This document shows positions 1-6,486 of a stretch of DNA of 10,935 nucleotides, one piece after another. The stretch spans positions 1 through 10,935 of the forward strand of contig JACZYI010000048.1 in NCBI GenBank assembly GCA_022571175.1, written 5' to 3'. The notes under the pieces were generated by a model. The model saw nothing but the letters and a program-made list of their open reading frames with translations, searched no databases and was not told where the DNA came from. This DNA is from Pseudomonadota bacterium (lineage in GTDB: Bacteria; Pseudomonadota; Alphaproteobacteria; Sphingomonadales; SMXR01). Numbering within the stretch: position 1 is the stretch's first letter; each line of letters starts with the position of its first letter. The translations under genes were made by a program, and so were the position numbers.

Positions 1-392
1 CGCTCCACCTGGTTAACGGTTATGCGACCGAGCGTACTTTCGGAATCATTGGACTTGCCAGACTGACGTTTGCCATTGATCAGAATCTTGTCATCATTAC
101 CTGAAAACCCGCGTCGCTGCTCTCTGCTGCCTGAGTTTAATATTGCCTGGCCGCCGGGAATGCGCCGGATTAAATCCAGTACTGTTACTGCATTTGGATA
201 TTGCGCAAAGAAATCTGGCCCATAAACAATGGTCGAGTCTGCCACTTCGGTTTCTGGTGTGGCAGCATCATCCACGTAATTTTCCGCTGCATCCTGGGCC
301 AGGGCAGTGCCGGGCAGTGCCAACCAGAGTGATATCAGAGCTGTTGTCAGATAGAGTTGTGGCCTTGATTCAAGCCCGCGTGCGGTCGCCAT
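1..392 (-). CDS. TonB-dependent outer-membrane receptor, N-terminal fragment (runs off left edge)
   Basis: Reading the minus strand from an ATG at 392 gives 130 open codons to the window edge, so only the N-terminus is visible. Residues 1-32 look like a signal peptide: a short basic start, a hydrophobic core (LTTALISLWLALPG) and an ALA-Q cleavage site. Residues 53-130 match the start of a TonB plug domain: a possible TonB-box-like stretch (STIVYG), then FFAQYPNAVTVLDLIRRIPG, a region around GFSGNDDKILINGKRQSGK, and NQVER at the edge, where these receptors normally continue into an IEV-type strand. Such receptors are outer-membrane beta-barrels that import siderophores, vitamins or glycans using TonB/ExbBD energy; the substrate cannot be told from this part. 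A GAGGA Shine-Dalgarno (402-406) sits 9 bases before the start. The gene is divergent from the secreted protein at 738. The barrel lies outside the window. Confidence 0.85.
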   Translation of the reverse strand, partial: MATARGLESRPQLYLTTALISLWLALPGTALAQDAAENYVDDAATPETEVADSTIVYGPDFFAQYPNAVTVLDLIRRIPGGQAILNSGSREQRRGFSGNDDKILINGKRQSGKSNDSESTLGRITVNQVE

Positions 393-497
393 AAGATTTT
401 ATCCTCGTTGCTGTCGTGCCGGGCTAATTAACTGGTCCGGTCATTATTTTTTTGCAGGGTCGCCAAGTCCCGGCGCGAGGACCTGTTTTATGTTGGC

Positions 498-525
498 CTT
501 GTCTGATCCGAACCCGTCTGACAAG
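498..525. repeat. Imperfect inverted repeat in the divergent promoter region
   Basis: Two 10-base arms (498-507 CTTGTCTGAT and 516-525 GTCTGACAAG) pair at 8 of 10 positions across an 8-base centre; the outer six bases, CTTGTC/GACAAG, are perfect. The unit GTCTGA also occurs twice in direct orientation here. It lies about 106 bases upstream of the receptor start. It could be an operator for a dimeric regulator or a leader hairpin; the sequence does not decide between them. Confidence 0.4.
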
Positions 526-560
526 TTTTACGAGCGCGGAATAGAATATCCTTTAGCAGT

Positions 561-584
561 GTGAACCAAGATGTCTCTGTTCAC
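561..584. repeat. Inverted repeat GTGAAC-N12-GTTCAC in the divergent promoter region
   Basis: Perfect 6-base arms at 561-566 and 579-584 are separated by 12 bases. The position, about 36 bases right of the other inverted repeat and roughly central between the two divergent genes, would suit an operator. Six-base arms can arise by chance, so the regulatory reading is an inference. Confidence 0.35.
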
Positions 585-737
585 TCGATTTTGAGCATGA
601 CCCACAGGCAGGCCGAATTATACAATAATGCGTTGAGGAGAAGGCTTTATAAGACAAGGTGAATACCGGATGCTGGTCTTGAGCCCCGGTCTGGTACATT
701 ATGGGTATAACAAAAAAACGAGCGAGGAGATAACGTC

Positions 738-1856
738 ATGCAAAAATCTGGTGCATTACTGTCGGCGGTTCTGATTGTAATCATGGCAACGGGTGTTGCT
801 CGAGCCCAGCCGGTTCCTTTTACCAGTGAGGCCTGGACCTATAGTGAGGGGTCAAGCCATCGGCTGGAAAATTATCTGGGGGAAGAGACACTTTATCTGG
901 AAAACGGCACTGCCACTCTGATGGATGCTGAATTTCTGAACGGGATAATCGAGTTTGATATCGCCACCAATGGCCTTCGGGCTTTCCCCGGTGTGCGCTG
1001 GCGGGTGCAGGACCCTTTTAACGCCGAAGAATTCTATATCCGGCCACAACAAAGCGGAAAGGCCGACGCCATGCAATATACCCCGGTCACCAACGGTCTT
1101 TCAGCATGGCAACTCTATCACGGACCCATCTACAGCGTGCCCCATGACTATAAAGTCGATCAATGGATGCATATCAAGATCGTGGTCAAGGGCGACCAGG
1201 CCGATATTTATATCGACAGTGATGAACCCATATTGCATGTGCCGAAGATGAAACGGGAGGCAGCATCCGGTGGTTTTTCCATCCGTGCTGGACTTCAGCC
1301 TGCGCGCTACGCGAATTTCAGCTATATGGCCACCGATGAGGTGGAAATCGTTGGCAATGCGGACGGGATTATGCCGCCCGCGCTTGAAAACCGCATTGAG
1401 ACTTGGCGGATCTCGAATTTTTTCGATGGTGCCATTATGGATGGTTTCTACAGCCTTGATGAAATGGAACTGGATGATACAGATTGGCGTGAAGTCCCGT
1501 CAGAAATAACAGGCATCACCAATCTGGCACCCATGGCAGACTTGGGTGTGGAAAATGGCAACACTCTTTTGGTGGCCGTAACGGTTACGGTGGGCCAGGA
1601 TGCGGCCCGGTCCATAAGATTTGGCTATTCGGACAAGGTCAGGCTCTATTTAAATGACAAGCTGATTTACCAGGGCGACAATAGCTATCGCAGCCGGGAC
1701 TTCCGCTATCTCGGAACGATTGGACTTTTTGATGAACTTTTCCTGCCCCTGAAAGAAGGCGACAACGAAATTGTCTTTGCTGTGACCGAGGCTTTTGGTG
1801 GATTTGGAATTATGGCCCAGATCCCGAACCGGGAAAACATCTCGATCACGCCTTAG
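738..1856 (+). CDS. Secreted two-domain beta-sandwich protein of unknown function (concanavalin-like plus jelly-roll)
   Basis: The 372-residue product begins with a clear signal peptide (residues 1-23, cleavage near ARA-Q), so it is exported. Residues about 50-200 read as a concanavalin A/LamG-like or DUF1080-like sandwich: alternating strands around FLNGIIEFDIATNG, FPGVRWRV, EEFYIRPQQSG and QYTPVTNGLSAWQLYHG, then HIKIVVKGDQADIYIDSD. Residues about 220-372 form a second strand-rich region containing IRFGYSDKVRLYLNDKLIYQG, ending in LPLKEGDNEIVFAVTEAFGGFG; this resembles a galactose-binding-type jelly roll. I recognise the general fold pattern, not a characterised family, and see no catalytic site I can name. 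A binding or glycan-processing role is inference. The start is supported by AGGAG 8 bases upstream. The gene diverges from a TonB receptor and converges on purB, its stop overlapping purB's by 4 bases. It has no lipobox cysteine, so it is probably soluble. Confidence 0.75.
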   Translation: MQKSGALLSAVLIVIMATGVARAQPVPFTSEAWTYSEGSSHRLENYLGEETLYLENGTATLMDAEFLNGIIEFDIATNGLRAFPGVRWRVQDPFNAEEFYIRPQQSGKADAMQYTPVTNGLSAWQLYHGPIYSVPHDYKVDQWMHIKIVVKGDQADIYIDSDEPILHVPKMKREAASGGFSIRAGLQPARYANFSYMATDEVEIVGNADGIMPPALENRIETWRISNFFDGAIMDGFYSLDEMELDDTDWREVPSEITGITNLAPMADLGVENGNTLLVAVTVTVGQDAARSIRFGYSDKVRLYLNDKLIYQGDNSYRSRDFRYLGTIGLFDELFLPLKEGDNEIVFAVTEAFGGFGIMAQIPNRENISITP

Positions 1857-3145
1857 CTAAATACGCGGGCGAAGATCGTGTCCACATGTCTGGTGTGATA
1901 ATCGAGGTTAAAAAGTCCCTCAAGTTCGGGCACTGAAAGGGCGGCGGTGACCTCATCATCACCCTTCAGATAGTCGAGCAAATGCCCGCCATCCTGCCAG
2001 ACCTTCATGGCACATCGCTGCACCAGGCCGTAAGAGTCTTCGCGTGAGAGACCAGCCTGGGTCAGCGCCAGAAGCACGCGCTGTGAGTTCACAATTCCGC
2101 CGAGCTTTTCAAGATTGGCCTTCATGGTCTCTGGATAGACCACCAGCTTTTCGATCACGCCGGTGAGCCTGGCCAGGGCAAAATCAAGCGTGATGGTGGC
2201 ATCCGGCCCAATCATGCGCTCAACCGAGGAATGTGAGATGTCGCGTTCATGCCAGAGCGCCACATTTTCCAGCGCCGGGGTCACGGCCATGCGCACAATA
2301 CGCGCCAGCCCGGTCAGATTTTCCGATAATATGGGATTTCGCTTGTGGGGCATGGCGGAGGAACCCTTTTGGCCCGGTGAGAAATATTCCTCCACCTCCA
2401 GCACTTCCGTGCGCTGCAAATGCCTGATCTCGGTAGCAATGCGCTCAACAGAAGATGCGATGACGCCCAGGGTGGCAAAATAGGCGGCGTGACGGTCACG
2501 CGGGATAACCTGGCTTGATATGGGTTCGACTCTTAGCCCCATCTTTTCCGCCACATGGGCTTCCACCGCCGGATCGATATTGGCGAAAGTACCAACCGCG
2601 CCCGAAATGGCACAGGTGGAAATTTCCGCCCGCGCGGTGCGAAGTCGCGTGAGGCCCCGGTCGAACTCAGCATAAAAGCTGGCGAGCTTCAGCCCGAAAG
2701 TGGTGGGTTCCGCATGGATGCCGTGGCTGCGGCCGATGCAAATGCTGTTTTTATGTTCGAGCGCACGGGCCTTGAGCACGGTCAGGAGTGCCTTCATATC
2801 ATCAATCAGAATATCGGCGGCGCGGGTGAGCTGCACACTCAGGCAGGTGTCGAGCACATCCGATGAGGTCATGCCCTGGTGCACAAAGCGCGCTTCATCG
2901 CCCACATGTTCCGCCAGATTGGTGAGGAAAGCGATCACGTCATGCTTGACCTCGGCCTCAATCTCCAGAATACGCTCCACCTCAAACTTGCCGCGCTCCC
3001 AGACAGCCCTGGCCGCGTCTTCAGGGATAACCCCAAGCTTGGCTTGCGCGTCCATGGCATGGGCTTCGATCTCAAACCAGATTTGAAATTTGGCCTCGTC
3101 TTGCCAGATGGCGACCATTTCGGGTCTCGAATAGCGCGGGATCAT
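1853..3145 (-). CDS. purB: Adenylosuccinate lyase
   Basis: PurB is cytoplasmic and acts twice in purine synthesis, removing fumarate from SAICAR to give AICAR and from adenylosuccinate to give AMP. The 430 residues equal the usual length of the short bacterial type. The fumarate-lyase signature GSSAMPHKRNP is at 261-271, with the mobile catalytic-loop serine at 263. Other family landmarks are KHDVIAF (67-73, His68), VHQGMTSSDVLDT (88-100, His89) and GRSHGIHAEPTTFG (138-151, His141); these histidine positions agree with the well-studied Bacillus enzyme. The start MIPRYSRPEM is typical, with AAGGA 11 bases upstream. The gene lies 96 bases after the sulfotransferase-like gene, from which it is separated by an intrinsic terminator, so it is likely transcribed separately. 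Its stop codon overlaps that of the convergent plus-strand gene. No defect is visible. Confidence 0.97.
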   Translation of the reverse strand: MIPRYSRPEMVAIWQDEAKFQIWFEIEAHAMDAQAKLGVIPEDAARAVWERGKFEVERILEIEAEVKHDVIAFLTNLAEHVGDEARFVHQGMTSSDVLDTCLSVQLTRAADILIDDMKALLTVLKARALEHKNSICIGRSHGIHAEPTTFGLKLASFYAEFDRGLTRLRTARAEISTCAISGAVGTFANIDPAVEAHVAEKMGLRVEPISSQVIPRDRHAAYFATLGVIASSVERIATEIRHLQRTEVLEVEEYFSPGQKGSSAMPHKRNPILSENLTGLARIVRMAVTPALENVALWHERDISHSSVERMIGPDATITLDFALARLTGVIEKLVVYPETMKANLEKLGGIVNSQRVLLALTQAGLSREDSYGLVQRCAMKVWQDGGHLLDYLKGDDEVTAALSVPELEGLFNLDYHTRHVDTIFARVFS

Positions 3146-3180
3146 GGGACTTTTTATCCTTTGCTTGTATCTAACCGGGT

Positions 3181-3201
3181 AAAAACCCTCAAAATTGAGG
3201 G
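3181..3201 (-). terminator. Rho-independent terminator after the sulfotransferase-like gene
   Basis: On the minus strand, CCCTCA (3201-3196) pairs with TGAGGG (3191-3186) across a four-base ATTT loop and is followed directly by TTTTT (3185-3181). This is a classic stem plus U-tract. It lies 40 bases past the stop at 3242 and 35 bases before the purB start, so it should end the upstream operon and insulate purB. Confidence 0.75.
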
Positions 3202-3226
3202 GCTTACCTATCAGAGTTGCATGTGA

Positions 3227-3242
3227 AGGGCAAGTTTGCCCT
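3227..3242 (-). repeat. Perfect hairpin at the stop codon of the sulfotransferase-like gene
   Basis: AGGGCAA (3227-3233) and TTGCCCT (3236-3242) are perfect 7-base arms with a 2-base centre; the last arm touches the TGA stop codon. It has no U-tract on either strand, so by itself it is not an intrinsic terminator. It may protect the 3' end of the mRNA or help the terminator 26 bases downstream. Confidence 0.5.
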
Positions 3243-4717
3243 CAAATAAGCCCTTCTGCCTTCAGGGCTTTTTTCAAGGGTGCCAGGTTTTTCTCATGCC
3301 GCTTCCAGGCGTCAATGAGGTTGACCGACAGGGGTTGGCGGGCCTGCATCAGGCTGGTGGTGCGAATGGGCCGACCGTGATCTTCCAGGCAGGCCTTTTC
3401 ATATTTCAAGCCTAAGAATTTAAGCACCCGCTTGATCTGTTTGGCCGGATCTTCGGCCAATGCCTCGAAACTCACATTAAATATGAAATTCGGTGTCACC
3501 GTTCGCCAATAGCTCATCAAATCATTATAGAGCCGGGCATAACCGGCAAAGGCTTCCATATCGATGGTGAAAATCTCGTTTCCGGGGTCATAGCTTTTCA
3601 GACATTCAAAACCGTTTGCCATGGGCTCGCGGGTCACATTCAAAACCCTGGCATTGGGAAACAGCTTGTAGATCAGCCCAAGCGCCTGAAAATTGGAGGC
3701 GTTCACATCGAGCACATAGGCAGACTGACCAACGCGGGAAAGCAGTGAGCGATAATAATCAGCCGACAAATCCGTCAGCGCTTCCAGATTGAGCTTTCTG
3801 ATTGCCTCCGGGTAAATATCTGCCGTGACCGCCTGGATGCCACCTGCTATGCGGTTGCGTATGAAGGGCAGGGCGCCAGCCGATGTTATCTGGGAGTGCC
3901 CGGCCAGAAGATTTTCAAGATAAGGCGTGCCCGCGCCGGGAAGACCAACAATAAAGACCGGCACGAAGGGCGCTCTTGATATCAGAGCACGCTGTTGGAC
4001 GAACTCCGCATCAAAGGTTTTTTTCATGCGATCAAAAAGGGTCTCATATGATTTGATGGACATGTCCCGAAGGCCCAGTTGCAGGCCATTGGCGTGAATG
4101 AGCGCTTGCCAGAATTCTTCTGTTTTACCCTGCTCACAAAGCGCACTCGCCAGGGCCTGGGCAATCAGCACCCGGTCATCAAGGGTGACCTCGCCCGCTT
4201 CAACCAGTTTCTGCATCCGGGTCATCACTTTGTCCCCGGGTCCGAGGGCCACTGCCGCTACCAGCGAAATATAGCCCAGTCCCTGATGGGGGTCTGCATC
4301 AATGCCCCGCCTCAGCAGGTTTTCAGCTTCATCCAGATGGCCGATCAAAATTTGTTCAATGCCGGTTTGTATCAGGGCCTGGGCATTTTCCGGTTCTTGC
4401 TCGAGCAGTTTCCGGAGCGCATCCTCCGCATCATCATGGCGGGCCAAGTCGCGGTAGGCCTGGGCCAGAGTTAGCCAGCCTCCCGGCTGGTCAGGATTGA
4501 CCATCATGGAGCGGCGCAGAAATTCTGCTGCCAGATCGAGCTTGCCATACCCAAAGGCAATCTGCGAACGCATCATAAGGGCAGGGGCGTGGTGGGCATC
4601 CTTGTTTAAAATCTCTATGCAGAGGACTTCAGCCTCACCCGGTTTCCCCCCTGAAAGCAGCTTGCCAGCCTGCTTCAGTTTTTCATCCAGTTCGTCTTTG
4701 GCCTCGTCATCCGTCAT
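3242..4717 (-). CDS. TPR-repeat protein with a sulfotransferase-like C-terminal domain, altered PAPS motifs
   Basis: The 491-residue product has no signal peptide and is probably cytoplasmic. Residues about 10-145 contain roughly four tetratricopeptide helix pairs (for example GWLTLAQAYRDLARHDDAEDALRKL begins at 80). Residues 250-490 resemble the sulfotransferase domain of bacterial TPR-sulfotransferases. The 5'-PSB region is FIVGLPGAGTPYLENLLAGH (255-274), where family members usually have PRSGTT. The 3'-PSB region is ARVLNVTREPMANGFECL (356-373), where an Arg-x-Pro-x-Asp pattern with a later Ser is usual. The DKxPxN motif between them appears as DVNASN (337-342). The C-terminal landmarks FLGLKYEKACLE and RTTSLMQARQPL are well preserved. 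The family transfers sulfate from PAPS; these substitutions make activity doubtful. It lies 100 bases after radC and ends in a terminator. The start ATG has only a weak ribosome site (GGGGC, upstream), so the true start could differ slightly. Confidence 0.85.
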   Translation of the reverse strand: MTDDEAKDELDEKLKQAGKLLSGGKPGEAEVLCIEILNKDAHHAPALMMRSQIAFGYGKLDLAAEFLRRSMMVNPDQPGGWLTLAQAYRDLARHDDAEDALRKLLEQEPENAQALIQTGIEQILIGHLDEAENLLRRGIDADPHQGLGYISLVAAVALGPGDKVMTRMQKLVEAGEVTLDDRVLIAQALASALCEQGKTEEFWQALIHANGLQLGLRDMSIKSYETLFDRMKKTFDAEFVQQRALISRAPFVPVFIVGLPGAGTPYLENLLAGHSQITSAGALPFIRNRIAGGIQAVTADIYPEAIRKLNLEALTDLSADYYRSLLSRVGQSAYVLDVNASNFQALGLIYKLFPNARVLNVTREPMANGFECLKSYDPGNEIFTIDMEAFAGYARLYNDLMSYWRTVTPNFIFNVSFEALAEDPAKQIKRVLKFLGLKYEKACLEDHGRPIRTTSLMQARQPLSVNLIDAWKRHEKNLAPLKKALKAEGLI

Positions 4718-4817
4718 CTGCTCATGCCCCGATAATCATCAAAGTTTATGGCCGCATGGATAAAGCTTTCCGCAGCGAAGGGCAACCCGGTCATGTGCCA
4801 TTCCGCCGGAATAAAAA

Positions 4818-5498
4818 TTATAAAATCTTGTTGGACTTGAAGCTGAAATGCCCTTTTTTGCCGATAATCACATGGTCATGCAACTGAACCCCGAGCTTTG
4901 AGACCAAATCTTCGATCTCGCGTGTGATATCAATATCATCCACCGAAGGGGTGGGGTCACCCGAGGGGTGGTTATGCACCAGAATGATGGCCGATGCGCC
5001 CAGTTCCAGTGCGCGTTTCACCACTTCACGCGGATAAACGGGCGTGTGGTCGACTGTGCCCTTTTGCTGCACCTCGTCGGCAATCAGCATATTTTTCTTG
5101 TCCAGAAACAGAATGCGGAATTGTTCGGTTTTTTCATAGGCCATGGCAGCCCGGCAATAATCCAGCAAAACATCCCAGCTATTGATCACAGGCTTTTCCA
5201 ATACCCGTTCTTGCGCCAATCTGAGAGCCGCAGCGCGGGCGATTTTCAGCGCTACAATTGCGCTTTCACCCACACCTTTCACTTCCCTGAGGCGGGCATC
5301 CTCAGCGCTTATTACTTCGGCAAAACTTCCGAATTTGCGAATCAACGCCTTGGCGATGGGTTTCACATCGCGCCGGGGCAGCCCCAGAAACAACAGCATT
5401 TCCAGAAGCTCATAGTCCGCAAGCCCATCGCCGCCGGTTTTCATAAACCTTTGGCGAAGACGTTTCCGGTGCCCCAGATAATCAGGTTTCCTGGCCAT
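4818..5498 (-). CDS. radC: RadC-family JAMM/MPN+ domain protein (UPF0758)
   Basis: At 226 residues this is standard RadC length. The N-terminal half has a helix-hairpin-helix-like DNA-binding element (VKGVGESAIVALK, 73-85). The C-terminal half is the JAMM domain: PREVVKRALELGA (156-168), then HNHPSGDPTPSVDD, giving the HxH-x7-S-x2-D metal site with His175, His177, Ser185 and Asp188. The historical link to DNA repair in E. coli was withdrawn, and the family's true role is unsettled; some relatives travel with mobile elements, but here the gene sits in a housekeeping cluster. The start at 5498 is set by a strong TAAAGGAG (5509-5516) 10 bases upstream. It follows map by 65 bases on the same strand, an arrangement common in Alphaproteobacteria. 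All metal-site residues are intact. Confidence 0.93.
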   Translation of the reverse strand: MARKPDYLGHRKRLRQRFMKTGGDGLADYELLEMLLFLGLPRRDVKPIAKALIRKFGSFAEVISAEDARLREVKGVGESAIVALKIARAAALRLAQERVLEKPVINSWDVLLDYCRAAMAYEKTEQFRILFLDKKNMLIADEVQQKGTVDHTPVYPREVVKRALELGASAIILVHNHPSGDPTPSVDDIDITREIEDLVSKLGVQLHDHVIIGKKGHFSFKSNKIL

Positions 5499-5563
5499 TT
5501 ATGGCTGACTCCTTTACGCGCGCTCCCCTGGCACCTCAGTGATATCAGAGTATTTCAGAACTC

Positions 5564-6412
5564 TTACAGGCTGTAGGGCGGTTTCGTAAAGCCTTTGGGC
5601 GAGAGTGTGAAGATTTCGCAGCCATCTGCGGTCACGCCAAGCGAGTGTTCAAACTGCATGGAAAGCTTTTTATCGCGGGTCACAGCGGTCCAGCCATCTT
5701 CCAGCAATTTGGTGTCGGGCTTGCCCAGATTGATCATGGGCTCAATGGTGAAAATCATGCCTTCCCTGAGCTCCACACCGGCTCCAGCCACGACATAATG
5801 CAGCACGTTTGGTGCATCGTGGAAAATCCGGCCCAGGCCATGGCCGCAAAAATCCCTGACCACAGAGCAGCGCTCGCCCTCGGCATAGGACTGGATGGCG
5901 TGCCCGATATCTCCCAGATGGTTTCCCGGTTTCACCGCGGCAATGCCACGCATCAAGGCCTCATAGGTAATAGTGCATAGTCTGCGAGCGCGCACCGGCA
6001 CCTCACCGGCAAAAAACATGCGGCTTGAATCGCCGTGCCAACCATCAACAATGGGTGTCACATCAATATTCAGGCTGTCCCCTTGCATCAGCCGTTTGGT
6101 GCCCGGAATTCCGTGGCAAACCACATGATTGATTGAAATACAGACCGATTTTGGAAAGCCGCGATAATTCAGGGGTGCAGAAATTGCGCCATGATCCTGA
6201 ATAAAACCAGCACAGAGATCATCCAATTCACCGGTGGTAATGCCGGGTCGAACATGGGGGGTAATGAAATCGAGCGTTTCCGCTGCCAGTTTTCCGGCCT
6301 TGCGCATGCCAGCATATGCCTCCGGACCATGAATTTTGATAGCAGTGGTGGTTTGGAGCGGCGTTTCATCCGCCGGGATATAGGAGCTCTGCTGCATTTT
6401 TCCCTGTTTCAT
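5564..6412 (-). CDS. map: Methionine aminopeptidase, type I
   Basis: This cytoplasmic metalloprotease removes the initiator methionine from new proteins. All five metal ligands are visible: Asp117 and Asp128 (NIDVTPIVDGWHGDSSRMF), His191 (CGHGLGRIFH), Glu224 (FTIEP) and Glu255 (QFEHSLGV), with spacing that matches E. coli Map; the conserved His100 (VCHGIPG) is present too. The 282 residues include about 20 more at the N-terminus than the E. coli enzyme. The start is ambiguous: ATG at 6412 has only a weak GAG upstream, while a second in-frame ATG at 6397 (codon 6) is preceded closely by AGGGA. The gene lies 74 bases after sfsA and 65 before radC. A weak internal promoter may exist in the sfsA-map gap (TTTTAC, 16-base spacer, TATATT on the minus strand, 6480-6453), which would allow independent expression. 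Confidence 0.96.
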   Translation of the reverse strand: MKQGKMQQSSYIPADETPLQTTTAIKIHGPEAYAGMRKAGKLAAETLDFITPHVRPGITTGELDDLCAGFIQDHGAISAPLNYRGFPKSVCISINHVVCHGIPGTKRLMQGDSLNIDVTPIVDGWHGDSSRMFFAGEVPVRARRLCTITYEALMRGIAAVKPGNHLGDIGHAIQSYAEGERCSVVRDFCGHGLGRIFHDAPNVLHYVVAGAGVELREGMIFTIEPMINLGKPDTKLLEDGWTAVTRDKKLSMQFEHSLGVTADGCEIFTLSPKGFTKPPYSL

Positions 6413-6486
6413 TTCAAACTCAAAATTATCTCAGCACTTGGTTCAATAGCTGAATATAGTTCTCTCACACGTGGGTAAAAGACTTT

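Larger units (their letters stand above)
393..737. promoter_or_regulatory. Divergent intergenic region between receptor and secreted-protein genes
   Basis: This 345-base stretch has no convincing gene and must carry the start signals for both flanking divergent genes. For the plus-strand gene a possible sigma-70-like promoter is ATGACC (597-602), an 18-base spacer, then TACAAT (621-626), which would give a leader of about 105 bases; the match is only fair. AGGAG at 725-729 is a good Shine-Dalgarno 8 bases before the ATG at 738. No convincing promoter was found for the minus-strand receptor. Two inverted repeats lie between the genes and are listed separately. Confidence 0.4.

Noticed and set aside
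490..564. Small plus-strand ORF of 24 codons with a GAGGA-like ribosome site, inside the divergent intergenic region
   Set aside because: Too short to judge, no recognisable sequence, and it overlaps an inverted repeat; an upstream ribosome-site match of this kind is easily due to chance.
541..569. Possible receptor promoter TTGGTT, 17-base spacer, TTCTAT on the minus strand
   Set aside because: Only about 3 of 6 matches in each box; not better than chance.
1821..1838. CCCGAACCGGG hairpin near the convergent stops as a terminator
   Set aside because: Only a 4-base stem, inside coding sequence, with no U-tract on either strand.
2487..2501. 15-base palindrome GCGTGAC-G-GTCACGC
   Set aside because: It lies deep in purB coding sequence where codons for Arg-Asp-Arg-His produce it; an operator there is unlikely.
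3164..3192. Possible purB promoter TTGAGG, 17-base spacer, TACAAG on the minus strand
   Set aside because: Spacing is ideal, but the predicted start site would fall on the ribosome-binding site, and the -35 box is simply part of the terminator stem.
4801..4817. ATTCCGCCGGAAT hairpin next to an A/T run after radC as a terminator
   Set aside because: The T-tract lies before the hairpin on the radC strand and the stem is short, so it does not have terminator geometry.
329..5550. GTGATATCAGAG occurring at 329-340 and 5539-5550, with a TGATATCAGAG match near 3978
   Set aside because: Three short matches in unrelated coding and non-coding contexts with no consistent spacing; likely coincidence.
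4968..5576. 202-codon plus-strand open frame opposite radC
   Set aside because: It lies entirely antisense to a well-supported radC and the radC-map gap, and its translation has no family features.
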